From Liolophura sinensis (Eukaryota > Mollusca > Polyplacophora > Chitonida > Chitonidae): a DNA stretch of 64,000 nt. Positions 51,171 through 62,555 of the stretch are shown in pieces (positions within the stretch are counted from its first letter, which is position 1; each line of letters starts with the position of its first letter). The stretch spans positions 45,373,385 through 45,437,384 of the forward strand of contig NC_088295.1 in assembly GCF_032854445.1 (NCBI RefSeq), given 5' to 3'. A program made the translations under genes and the position numbers. The notes beneath the pieces are model-generated. The model did no database searches. It was given only the letters and a program-made list of their open reading frames with translations, and had not been told where the DNA came from.

Positions 51171-53819
51171 AATCCCCTGCGTGAGAATGGGACTGCACTG
51201 CGCCTTGGGTGACCTAGCAATTTAAAGACAAGGAAAACCTTCAGTGCATTTAGTGTGGGGACATGTTGGCACCTGTACAAAGTAATTGCTTGAGTCGTAA
51301 AATAACATTGCGATAAATTGCCAGGTCAACATGACAAAAATATGTTTTGACGACATCCATGGACCCTGACCATAAGTAGAAAAAAAAAACGGCAATTTCA
51401 AATTTTGTTTTCAAACGTTCATAAAGATAATCAGCCTCAGCAATTAACGCTCTCGTTAACTGCAACCATAGGAATGATTTCACAATCGCCTTATTTACCG
51501 CTTCATACTTTTAGGCCTAGGTCTGAAAATGCATCTTATGAATTTGGAAGAAAAGTAACTGTTTTTACTATCTGTCATGAAGGCAATGACCAATTGCGTG
51601 TTTAAATTTAACGCTTCCGATTCAGGTACATATACTTTGACATCATAAGTGCTTAGTAAATTATTCTGTTTTGAGGGACCATCATAAAACAGTCGAAATA
51701 TAGATTTTCAGTCAGGGAACAGATAGCAGATTTCAGTAACATTTCCGATTCTACTATAAACTTTTATTGTTAGTAAGACTGGATCGGATACGTCGGTAGC
51801 CATTTCGCAGGCGACAGTTCGTCTGGCTGAGCGGTACCTGAATTACAAAGCGGAAATGTAACTTTTTAATATCCACGCGTATAGTGTCGTCTGCTCAACG
51901 GAAATTTCTTTTCTTGCCTGATGTAGCTGTGCCATTCATTATACAAGTCTCGGAGAGATTGGTACCATAGAACATGGCAGGGTATCTGTGCCAGGCACTT
52001 AACCGATCCGTGCCTGAACAGGGAGACGGGCATTTTGGCTCCATGCTGGCGCCGCAATACAAGCCCTCAGTCATCCATAACAGGATGTGACAAGATCAGT
52101 TTTCCGCGAACCTTGTGCCAGTACCTGAGTCTTTTATGACCTTCTTAGCTGTGGGTTGTTCGAAACATGACCACCAATCTGTGTAAGATTATCCACCATT
52201 ATCCCATTACATAGCATTTGTTTAAGGAAAGTAATACCATAGAGCCTCCACGCTTTCTTTGTATGTCTATACATTCTTCAATCGTTCAAAGTATTGACAT
52301 GGTACACCCGAAATGATCTCTGCTATGGTAAAAAAAAAATGTTGAAATGTTCCCGTATGGAATCTTTCGATTATGACTAAAGACTTTTGATTTGGTCTAA
52401 TTGGTACTCGCTGCCTCGCCATGTTTGTCTGCTCCAGAATACTTGATATATGGTCGATTTGAGAGAAAGAATACGCTTAGAAATTGCCAGATAACTGAAA
52501 AATGTATATACAAGTATGCACCTTAGGAAGGGAAAACAGACTAGCTACGCATGTGCATGCTATAGGGTACAGCCCTTGTAAGCTATACAAGTTGTTATTG
52601 GTTTCATTTGCTTTTGTTTCTTTTCATTTGTTTTCATGGAAATTTGGCTCGCTGATATATACTCCACTTTGGTTTCATTAACAGTAAACTTGCTGTAGCA
52701 ATCAGATCTGTGGCTCCTATAGTCATCTTGAAATCCCCAGTTGGAAACCAGCTGAAGGACAGTTATATTTGAACCATCAACCAACCATACAATAGAACAG
52801 TTGTTTTCTATAAAGCATATGTTAATTATGCTCCATGCTGATTCAAAGACCAACAATCATCAATGAAGCATTCAAATCAATCATTAAGTTATAAGGTATT
52901 GCCTCTGAACGAACGTCACCATACATACATGGCTTCTGACTGCTACTATGCTCCCAAATGTTATTATAATTTATTATATTAGTTTTGAACCAAGGTCCAG
53001 TCATTCTGGCCCGCCAAAACGTCTCACTCCGTTTGCCTTATGCGTTTATCCAATTTACGCGATTAAGCCTAAGGCCGGTTGTTTTCAGATGGACAACCTG
53101 TCGTGGTCGTGCATCCAAATTGAAATGACAACAATCGAATTTTTTCTGTTCGAATTATTAACGGTTCATTGCCCCGGGGGTTCTATATTCGCGGCTGCTT
53201 TGTCCCGCGGGTCTCCAATAGAGCACCTGAAATCTAAAACTCTCATCCAGGTTACGAGATTAAATTGCAATCGTGTGCACAATACACTTTCACTAAGGTA
53301 ACCGTATCCGTTACCATCTGGAATACAGTGCAGAAAGCCTGCTAAGGCCCGCATTCTCTCTCTGAATTGCGAAATGAATTGCCTCTGTCAGTTGAATCAT
53401 TCTCTGCATCTAGCACACGGACGCATTATTGGACAATATGACGGGGCCGAAACAGATTTCAATTTTTACATAATAAAAGCCGGCGATCGTTTACAGCGGA
53501 AATTTATTCCCAGTAATATGCCTCGTGTGAGGTTGTGTCAAAAGCACAGTGCGATAATTAAGTATTCTTTTCAGCGAAATCAAATTTCCGCCATCAGAGA
53601 CTGCATGAGCAGTCGGGCTGAAACTGTCAAAGACCATCACCTTAATTGCATGCAACAACAGTATCTCTACATATAACATGTTACAAACTGGACGAGATGC
53701 AACAAATGGTGTAACGATACACATATTCAATTAGGCAAAAAGTTTGAACAACCTATATTTATTTCGTTTTAGGCTTGGTTCTTGTGTGGTTTGTATGCGG
53801 CTCTTTCTACTGTAAATAA

Positions 53820-54192
53820 CCGGCCTGGATGGCTCAGTTGGTAGAGCGTCCGTGTCGGGCGACGGTAGATCCAGGGTCAGTCCTAGGTCGGGTGACACCT
53901 AAGACCTTAAAAGACTAAGTTGTGACTTCCTCGCTTGGCGTTCAGCATTAAGAGGATAGTGCAACGACTGGTTGACCCGCATGAGTGTAATGGCTCGGGC
54001 AGGGTAGCTTACTCACCTTCGGTAAGTCGTCTCAGTGAAGCAGCACTAGATAAAAGAGCGGTAGAAAGCTGTCCTGCAACAAGGAGGCACATTACACGTA
54101 TATATGCACTTTAAGGACTCCTTCGTCGTCGTATGATTGAAAAATTGTTAGATAAGACATTAGATCATAAGTATTCACTCACTCACTCACTG
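53820..54192 (+). mobile_element. Full-length tRNA-derived SINE, family A, with target-site duplication
   Basis: The head GGATGGCTCAGTTGGTAGAG and GGTAGATCCAGGGTCAGTCC resembles a tRNA gene with A and B boxes. The body matches 1751-2086 (TGACTTCCTCGCTTGGCGTT, GTAAGTCGTCTCAGTGAAGC), and the tail is CACTCACTCACTCACTG. Flanks TACTGTAAATAA (53808) and TACTGTTAATAA (54193) form a 12-bp duplication with one mismatch. Confidence 0.92.
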
Positions 54193-56395
54193 TACTGTTA
54201 ATAAAGGAAGCTTCAGAAACTAACAAATTTTGTAGTGGACACTTTCAAAATTCGTATCACATGTAAGCTATTTATTTTCGACAATTTATATGCTATTTAT
54301 CTCCTTTCCGATGGACTTGCATGGATCCCCTGGAAGTTTGTTGATATGTACCCCTGGAAGATTTTTGTGATTTATGCCGGATCTAAAAATATTTTCATTT
54401 GTAAAGATGATGGCAACTACCAGCAGAAAACGAATACAAGCCACTGCCACTCACTGGTTGCCTGACAAACCTCCTGAGAGTAAAGCTGCGAACGACCCAG
54501 GACTGGATTGGATCACGTGATGTAACAGGGGAGTTTCAAGTTCGAACTCTTCTGTTAAGAAAGGCAAAACAGTCCTATACTTGAATCATCAGACATGTGA
54601 AAAATGTTCAGTAGCCTTCGTTGACATTAATTTAGTGGGCTAAGTATTTACGTCTAACTGCCCAACCTCCTTCATATCTGTTAAGAACATTTCACTTAGG
54701 CGACCACGTACTGCTATACGTCAAGGAGTCAGGAAAAAACATCTGCGCCTTAACAGGCATACGCTACGGTCGGCCTGACGTAAAGCCACAAATGAGCAGT
54801 CAGGGAGGTGATTTGCACCGGCGACCTGAATGATCAAGGTATAAATGTCTGGACCAAGGCCATGTATAGAGCGTTCCGTCATCGTGGGACCTGTAGTATA
54901 TGGTTGACACAATTGGCGTGTATTTTGTATAATGAACTCTCACATGTAATTTAATTTAGCTATATATATCAGCAAACCCATGTAAGTACTCAATGTAATA
55001 AAGTCGCCTGGCATTTGTATGTTTCCATATATCTCACGGGCGTATTCAGGTTTCTGGGTCTCGGACATTCTTCAACTTGCCTTAAGGCACCTGTGTTAGT
55101 AATGACCCAAAACCATGGAGCGCTAACAAAGGGGAAAATCTGATTACAAACTAGCTTGTTAAACCCGGCGCAAAAGCGTATCGCCATTAAACTGAATCCC
55201 CTGATTCAATGGAAACCTCAGTTCAGCAATAACGCCGGCGTATAACCGAGTTCACTTCAGACGTAGATAGCGGTCTAGGTGGCGCTACTGAATATTGACC
55301 AATGAGTAGTCTAGACAGTATTGGTGCTGGAACTGTCACGAGATTTGGCCATCGGCCTACTTAATCCTCCAAGGCGACCCAACTGAATAAAATACTCATT
55401 TAATTGCTAAAGATCTTTCTGTATAGCAGTGACTTCGTCTGGCGTATATTATACCGCCCTTATCTGAGGTGATCCAAAACCTTTGAGGCTGACTGTACAG
55501 GAGAAGGCTCGAATGAAAAGGTATATGCCCACAATATACATCCCCATTCTTGCAATATTCTAGCAAGATTCCGGGTAATTCTACCAAAATAATAATAAAA
55601 AAAAACTAACATGTCGAAGAGAATCAGTTGTTATGGAGCGCGTGTAATTACTAATTATGTTTATCCTAATTATCTTTTTTAAAGTATCATTTGGCTTTGT
55701 TTTGTGATACTTATTCATAAAAGTGATGTGTAAAGCAGTCTGGGTTTTCGTACACCTAAATCGCATTTGTATTGGCTATATCTCATAAGCGGTAAACCGG
55801 GGTTCAATCTCAAATCAAATCATGCCTGGAAGAAATTAGAAATTTTGCTACTTGTTTGCTTTGCAATGAGCATGAACCAGAGGGTATAAGCCAGTCACTA
55901 TTCGATTCGGTGTCAAGAAAGGAATTTTGACGGAACTGGGCGTCATTATCGAGCAGGTGTCGTCGTTATAGTGATAAGCCAGACTCCATGTATTATAATG
56001 TATCCGCGAGTAGCTGCAAGAAGACAACGTCATGTAACGTTGCAATGCAGTATGTTGGAGAAAACGTTATAGCCCATTGAACACCTGTTCTGAACAGAAA
56101 TTCTTCGGCTGCAAGTTATACATGTTTGGGGGGAGTCTATAATCACTCTTTATAAACCCAACGCCTTGTTCCATATAACTCCTCAACCTTTTCGCAAATG
56201 AAAGAGTGTTTTTTATTGCAATTGATGATCATTTATAATTTAATTTTGGAGACAAAACTACATTGAGTGGCTTACAATCCCCTGCAATTTCAGGTCTTCA
56301 CAAAAGGTATAATTTGATCAGTCTATACAGAATAATGCCTTAAGAATGTGCTTGAATAACACCGTGCAAACATGCGAGAAGGATGAAGAATTACA

Positions 56396-56600
56396 GTAAG
56401 AACTTTTCATTTGATGATGGCGGCCAGTGTTGTGAGTTGATGAAAGCGGAGTAAACCATCATTGGCGAACTCCGCCATGCACGTGTGGTATATAGACCTA
56501 CATGTATATCAAACTGCTCGAAGGTAAGTCGTATTACATGGGAACTTCATGCAAGATCACACAAAAGAGTTTATGCGCAGTCGAACACATATGGCTACAG
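56396..56600 (-). mobile_element. SINE-like element, family C, second copy
   Basis: It shares GATGGCGGCCAGTG-like sequence, then GGGAACTTCATGCAAGATCA and a GCGCAGTCGAAC-like end with 50914-51170. Divergence is substantial. Confidence 0.5.
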
Positions 56601-56739
56601 ATCGTTCCCGAGAAGTATTATATACTATACATAATACGTGTAGTTATAATCATAATCGACTTGAAGATTGAGTGTAACAGATTATAAGTTCGAATCTCAC
56701 GCCAATCAATTTTATTGAGCTCTATGTTTTTGTTTTTTC

Positions 56740-56795
56740 TTTTGTTTTGTTTTTTTTTTTGTTTTGATAGGTGTTTTACGCCACATCCTTTATCG
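56740..56795 (-). mobile_element. SINE-tail fragment (poly-T and GTGTTTTACGCC)
   Basis: A T-rich run is followed by GATAGGTGTTTTACGCCACA, the reversed 3' end of a family-B element. The rest is missing. Confidence 0.55.
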
Positions 56796-58232
56796 ATTTC
56801 TGCATAGCCTTAGATAATGAGAATTAAACCAAGCCCTACTGAATTAGATATGTTTTTCCTCAAGGTGACCAAACCACGACATGCAATATAGGGTGCCGTA
56901 TAATTAAGTAAGTCGTTAAACTGTAGGTACGCTCCTAAACAACCACAAATTCCAAAAGTAAATCATTACAAGTATACACGTAAATCACCACGATAACATA
57001 CATTAATCACTGCAAGTATACACGTAAATCACCAGCACTTAAGATTTAACACTTTGTAATCACGGAGCAGCATTGATTTATATGTACTTCTGCAGTAATT
57101 CTACCCTATCCAGGCATAGGGGATAATAGATACCTAACAGTTCCATCCATTGATTCAAATAGCCGTTTATAGCCCCGTTTTCCAGTTCACAGCCATAGAT
57201 GTCCCGTGTACCATATACTGATGCATTATAACCCGGTAATTGGCCGTAGAGCCAAATTTAGCTTTGTGTTAATAGGTCGACTGTGCTGAGAAATAATAGA
57301 CAACAATAGCCGGTCTCTCTAAGGAGTTTCCGGACTAACACAGCTGTTAATTCCGGCACATCCGTATAACGACATCAAATAACGGTATAAGTTTTCTCTC
57401 AGCTTTAATACATGACGGGGTGTCTGTCGCAAAGTTAAGTATTCCACTAGATAATAATCAAGGCACTGTTGGTTCAGCTCAATGTGATATTGCATAGATA
57501 TTGGATAATATGATACTTATACGTATGTCCATGCACAGTATAGCCTGCAGGCGTTATGTCTAACTAGCAGTAGAGCCTAAAGGCCCTATTGGAATTCATG
57601 TATACGCACAAAGTGAAAATACGAAACGCACCTCGATCACCATGCATGCAAATCATGCACATTATCTTAATATAATAGGGGAATAAAACCTCAAATCACC
57701 AAAAGTTCGTCTCGGTTTCTTATACGTGTTCTCACACTTCGCTTACCCATGGTGTTACATAGAATGTTTAATGCACGAGTATTCCTATGTCAGCTTATAG
57801 AAGCTGGTCGGATAATAGAATCCGACCAGTCTTGCCCATCCGCAAATTTCATTCCCTGGAGGGAAAATAGCGCAGAGGTTTATGGATGGAGGAAGCCGAA
57901 GAGCCCCTCTTCGCCAAGTTTCTGATAAATTTTCTGACTTCACGTCGCAGCCAAACAAACTAAGAGCTGGACTGGAGGACGCGATATCACTGTACTTAAC
58001 CAGAATTAAAATATTGTGCATTTTAGAGAATGTAAACCAGGACCTTATATAGTAAACAAGATGGCGGCTGAAGACCACCGATCTGTACACTAAAGCCAAT
58101 TTGATCATGCTGTCATAAAATACCAGTATACCTTAAAAATTCTAATGGCTGATATAATGAAATTAGGTGCAGGAAGTCGAATCAAACTTTTGGCAATCTA
58201 TATATGGTACAGGGTTTGAAAATATAAAGATT

Positions 58233-58304
58233 TATTATAAATGGTAAATATTACAAATGGTACATATTATAAAAGGTAAATATTATAAATGGAAAGATAT
58301 TATA
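58233..58304. repeat. 16-bp tandem array, about four units
   Basis: The unit is ATTATAAATGGTAAAT, starting at 58234, 58250, 58266 and 58282, with a partial fifth copy. The ATG of the unassigned ORF at 58289 lies inside the last unit. Confidence 0.88.
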
Positions 58305-58777
58305 CCACTATAAAACCTCGCGATGCAAGATGGTTACGAAAACAGCGCAAGTTTACATTGATATATCTCGATATGACTTCTATGTACATGGGCTACAAAA
58401 ACAAGCTTTCTGAAATCGTAGAAAGAAAATGGGCAGACATGGAACAGATCAAGTTGAACAAACTGGGGCATAAATTTACTTGGATTAAGGTAGCAGGCCT
58501 ATCAGGCCAGGTGTCGGTAATAAACACCTTGTCGGTTTCGTGTCAGCATTCTGCACCAGGTGCGATGATGTATGTTTCTGGACCACGCGTTCGTGATGGA
58601 GTACAGACATTTGATAAACTCTACCACGGTTTAACGTTATATCAATTTCCACGACCGATAAGAACTGAAAAATGTAGTTCTGCTGTCTTGATTGAGGGTT
58701 ATAACGTTAGCCAAGTGGATCGCCTGAGCGAACCTCGACCCGAGGCTGGCGCCACGGGACCGCGATACTCTGACTAA
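58289..58777 (+). CDS. Unassigned 162-codon ORF
   Basis: This is the longest open frame in the window outside the three genes. I do not recognise the product. It begins MERYYTTIKPRDARWLRKQR, is Lys/Arg-rich in the first half and becomes G+C-richer toward its end (SEPRPEAGATGPRYSD). It has no signal peptide, membrane segment or known motif. The start codon lies in a 16-bp tandem array. It could be chance, a single exon of an unseen gene, or a young gene. Confidence 0.15.
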   Translation: MERYYTTIKPRDARWLRKQRKFTLIYLDMTSMYMGYKNKLSEIVERKWADMEQIKLNKLGHKFTWIKVAGLSGQVSVINTLSVSCQHSAPGAMMYVSGPRVRDGVQTFDKLYHGLTLYQFPRPIRTEKCSSAVLIEGYNVSQVDRLSEPRPEAGATGPRYSD

Positions 58778-60846
58778 ATCAGTTTTATCGTAACATGACC
58801 ATTGTTATAGGTGTAGTGCACCGTTAAGCGATCTCTTTCTTTAGCCTCACGTTAATCCTGTTCCGAGTCACAATTACTGCTGCAGCAAATGATGTGTTTC
58901 TCTCTCTCTCTGATCCTAAACAAAGGCCTCTGCCAACTGTTGGGTATATTGTTGCTACTCCAACGAAACTCGCTTTGGCATTTCCAGCGACGGCCTAAAA
59001 TAACGGAGGGCTTTTGCTGCATCACCGGTACCTGCATGCGCGCGGACAATTAGCTCATCCAAACTGTTGTCTCTGTGCCCTTAGTGACCGCGTTTCCAAT
59101 TTCCATTGCATTAAATCAGTGTTCAGTTCATTAGGCTGACCACCACAGTTAACGGTATATGGTTATTTGTCAATGGCCATCGGAGAACAGAAAGCCAACA
59201 ATGAGACTGAGGCGACATTAGGAAGATAGTTCCCATCAGCCGCTTGGCATGGTGTGCAAGGATTTATAGCCTCGCTTGCTTCGATCTCTTTGTCTACTAA
59301 AAAAAAGCTTATCTGTACCCAGGGTGGATTTGGTCTCTTCTCGGTGCATGCAGTTTTTGTTCGTTTTTGTTACGCCAAACAATAAAATTCTTATGTTAAG
59401 CTGTCTAATTTCTGAAAACGGCGGTCGTTTTGAGTCCACTTTCCGGTCCCCAAAGTTTCGCATCTAGAGAAATCTAAACGTACGAAGATCTTCTCCGTCT
59501 GGTGCACGACACCTCCAGTAACTTTTACCGTTACGCATATTTTGACATCATCGCATTAGCGTATACTTATTCAGCTTATTCTCTGTGTTGATGCACCACG
59601 TGACAGTTGCATGATAACTACATGCATGTCTTTTATGTCGCGAGTTCAGTCGGAGACGTTTAAATTATAGTGTATGGTATAGTGTTATCTCTACTGGAGC
59701 TCAAGTACTTGTCAGCAAGATGTCTTCGTCACTTTCTGATGCGCCCATAGGTGTTATGACCGAAATGCCGTTAAGCCAAATCACACGGTGGCTAAAACTG
59801 TACAGTCCGCAATGATACAAATGCACAGCGAGACATACTCATACATGTACAATACTGGCTAAATATACGATATGTATAAAGCTCCAATAACCGCTTAGTT
59901 TGTCTCATCTTCTGAGTAATACTTGTTTCAGTTTATTTAACGTGAGTTTCTTAGGCGAGCTTTGCTCTCTGGAATCGTAGTCAAACACTCACAAATTTTG
60001 ATACTTCAACTTGAACAAACATTTAATGGTAGTGAAAGTTTTCGCTGAGGAATTTATACGATGTAGATGTATATACAGACGTTGGTTTTGGGCCATCCAT
60101 GGCCGAACAAAATTTCATTACAAGGGACGTATTGGTCTTATTTGTGACTTTTGATTATGTTTAAAACCTGGTGACAAATACGTGATATCTAGATTCAAAC
60201 AATATCCCCATCTAACAACCACTGAAAGGCTCTTTACAACCACATGGCAAAATTTTTTTGTTACCATCGATCAAAACTGTCAAAAAATTCAAGCAGATGA
60301 GTCTGCGGTAACTAGTTTATAACTGTGTAGTCTCAAATTGTGGCCATCCACCATGCATTCATTACGCTTGGGCTTATGGATAAATGACTGTGTCCCTCCG
60401 GCAGTTCGAGAGGCGGCGAGCTCAAAGGCTATATAACTGCACCGCTTTATAGATGATAAACCAATAAAGCCATTTATTACAACAAACATGAAAGAGACCG
60501 CTTCTCCACATTTTTTGCCATGTCCTATATATATATAGCAAATAAAATAATTACAGCCCTGAGTGTTTTTCTCACCGCGAAGCAAAACGGAAAGTGATAG
60601 CCGAATTACAAACGGATAAATGAATTTCACTGATTATAAGCATGGGGGTCCTGCATGTCAACCAGATAGAAAACCATATCACCTTCATCTCCCTTCACTT
60701 TAGCTGATATGTATAGATTTTTGATCTGTACAACTGTGTACAGTACACTAAATTATCGCTATGGATTATAAGGTAACAAAAAACTTTCTTTTTGCGTCTC
60801 TTGTACACCTTAAATCGTCCAAAAATGCAGGAAACAGAGAGAATAC

Positions 60847-60993
60847 TGAGGGAATTGTGACACCAGATATATACGTTCCTTGTGCAGTACTGAGGGAATT
60901 GTGACACTGGATATATACGTTCCTTGTGCAGTACTGAGGGAATTGTGACACCGGATATATACGTTCCTTGTGCAGTACTGAGGGAATTGTGAC
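60847..60993. repeat. 44-bp tandem repeat, 3.3 copies
   Basis: The unit begins TGAGGGAATTGTGACACCAG and continues ATATATACGTTCCTTGTGCA. Copies start at 60847, 60891, 60935 and (partial) 60979, with only two or three differences. The near-identity points to recent expansion. Confidence 0.95.
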
Positions 60994-61729
60994 GTACATG
61001 CAGGGCCTATATGACTAAAAAGAAACCAAATTCAAGTGCTGCAAGGCCTCGTCCCTCACGCCTGTCGCATGCACTAAATTCTTACATTATAATTGGCCCA
61101 GCGAAGAGATTTACAAACCACTTGAAATATCAAATTTTCCCATCTGTCTCATAATACCAGTTGTCGCGGATTTCGTCGATGGAGGGCTTTAATCCATGCA
61201 CGTGCCGTCACTTTGCACACATTATCGCGAGTTCTCGCGGAACATGTGGCCAACGCGTGCAGGGGTCAGGTCTGCTGCATGCATAATCACGTTAGTGTTA
61301 TTTTTTCATCTCGGAACACGTGACTCGATGGGAACAAAATGCCCAAATACGTTTTGTTATCATTTTTTGAGCTGACATGAAGTTATCTTTGTGTGTCCAC
61401 GGCATGTTTAACTATCAAATATTTCGACAACGATTATCGTGTGAAGGAAATTATCCACAAAACCGTTCGGAAATAATTTTTGCCGCTGTGTCAGAAACAG
61501 GTTGCAATTATTGACAATCTGCCATGCATAGCCAAGAAGCTTGTTCACATGCACCTTTAACGTTGCCATGCATGATTTTAATAGAACGGTATAGTAACAT
61601 GTGACGTGAAATGATATGCAAGTATACTCTGCAATTATGGAAATAATATACATTTAAATGAAAGGGAAACAAGAAAAGTTTACATTGATAGTCGTATTGC
61701 AGTCATAATATTTTGGCGGGTTAAATTGA

Positions 61730-61732
<3 letters not shown>

Positions 61733-61816
<84 letters not shown>

Positions 61817-61826
61817 ACACACACAC
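61733..61826. repeat. (AT)n microsatellite followed by (AC)n
   Basis: About 37 AT units run into a short ACACAC tract. ORFs of Ile/Tyr repeats here are artefacts. Confidence 0.96.
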
Positions 61827-62002
61827 CTTCGATGACTTACAGATAATTACTTCGTGTCTATATATAAATGTATATAAATCTATCCATCTATACTATATGT
61901 CAGTCCATGGTATATACATGATTATGTTATTAATTGTTAAGCAAACATCACGGGGGCATGTATGCATACAATTTACATACACGTATATCATAATATGCTC
62001 AT

Positions 62003-62258
62003 GTCAGTCGGTTAGCGCGCTAGCGCAGCGTAATGACCCAGAAGCCTCTCACCAATGCGGTCGCTGTGAGTTCAAGTTCAGCTCATGCTCTCTTCCTCTC
62101 CGTCCGTAAGTGGGAAGGTCTGGTACCAACCTGCGGTTGGTCGTGAGTTTCCCCCGGGTTCTGCCCGGTTTCCTCCCACTATAATCATGGCCGCCGTCGT
62201 ATAAGTGAAATATTCTTGAGTACGGCGTAAAACACCAATCAAATAAATCAATAAATAA
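62003..62258 (+). mobile_element. Family-B SINE, full length, with 13-bp target-site duplication
   Basis: It starts in the tRNA-like head (GTCGGTTAGCGCGCTAGCGC) and continues with CACCAATGCGGTCGCTGTGA, CCCGGTTTCCTCCCACTATA and GCCGCCGTCGTATAAGTGAA, ending in AATCAAATAAATCAATAAAT. ATAATATGCTCAT occurs at 61990-62002 and 62259-62271. Confidence 0.93.
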
Positions 62259-62277
62259 ATAATATGCTCATAAATTA

Positions 62278-62543
62278 TTTGATTTTGATTTGACTGGGGG
62301 TTTACGCCGTACTCATGAATATTTCACTTATACGACAGCGGCCAGCATTATGGTGGGAGGACACCGAGCAGAGCCCGGGGGAAACCCACGACCATCCGCA
62401 GGTTGCTGAAATACCTTCCCACTTACGACCGGAGAGGAAGCCAGCATGAACTGGACTTGAACTCATAGCAGCCACATTGGTGAGAGGCTCGTGGGTCATT
62501 ACGTTGCGCTAGCGCACTAACCAACTGAGCCACGGAGGCCCCC
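62278..62543 (-). mobile_element. Family-B SINE, full length, with 12-bp target-site duplication
   Basis: Read on the minus strand it begins GGGGGCCTCCGTGGCTCAGT and ends at the GGCGTAAACCCCCAGTCA tail. GCTCATAAATTA occurs at 62266-62277 and 62544-62555. The left copy of this duplication overlaps the right duplication of the neighbouring SINE, so the second insertion hit the edge of the first. Confidence 0.93.
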
Positions 62544-62555
62544 GCTCATAAATTA

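Larger units (their letters stand above)
44030..53807. other. Gene-free region downstream of GTF2E1
   Basis: The first part is the GTF2E1 3' UTR. I did not spot an AATAAA or ATTAAA in the next ~900 bases, so its end is not placed. No other gene is recognised on either strand. The region holds a SINE-like element (50914-51170) and a G-quadruplex candidate (50576-50600). Several mixed-composition stretches, for example 48250-49000 and 52950-53680, show no repeat signature. Confidence 0.65.
54205..61700. other. Mostly unassigned non-coding region
   Basis: It contains a family-C copy (56396-56600), a short SINE-tail fragment (56740-56795), a 16-bp tandem array (58233-58304) next to an unassigned ORF (58289-58777) and a 44-bp tandem array (60847-60993). 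I recognise no gene. Confidence 0.6.

Noticed and set aside
52948-53676. Two consecutive plus-strand ORFs of about 100 codons as a gene
   Set aside because: They are in different frames without clear splice sites or recognisable domains, and the minus strand is equally open. I treat this as possible conserved non-coding sequence at most.
53826-53895. A tRNA gene
   Set aside because: The A- and B-box-like head cannot be folded into a convincing cloverleaf. It continues into a SINE body with a CACT tail and target-site duplication.
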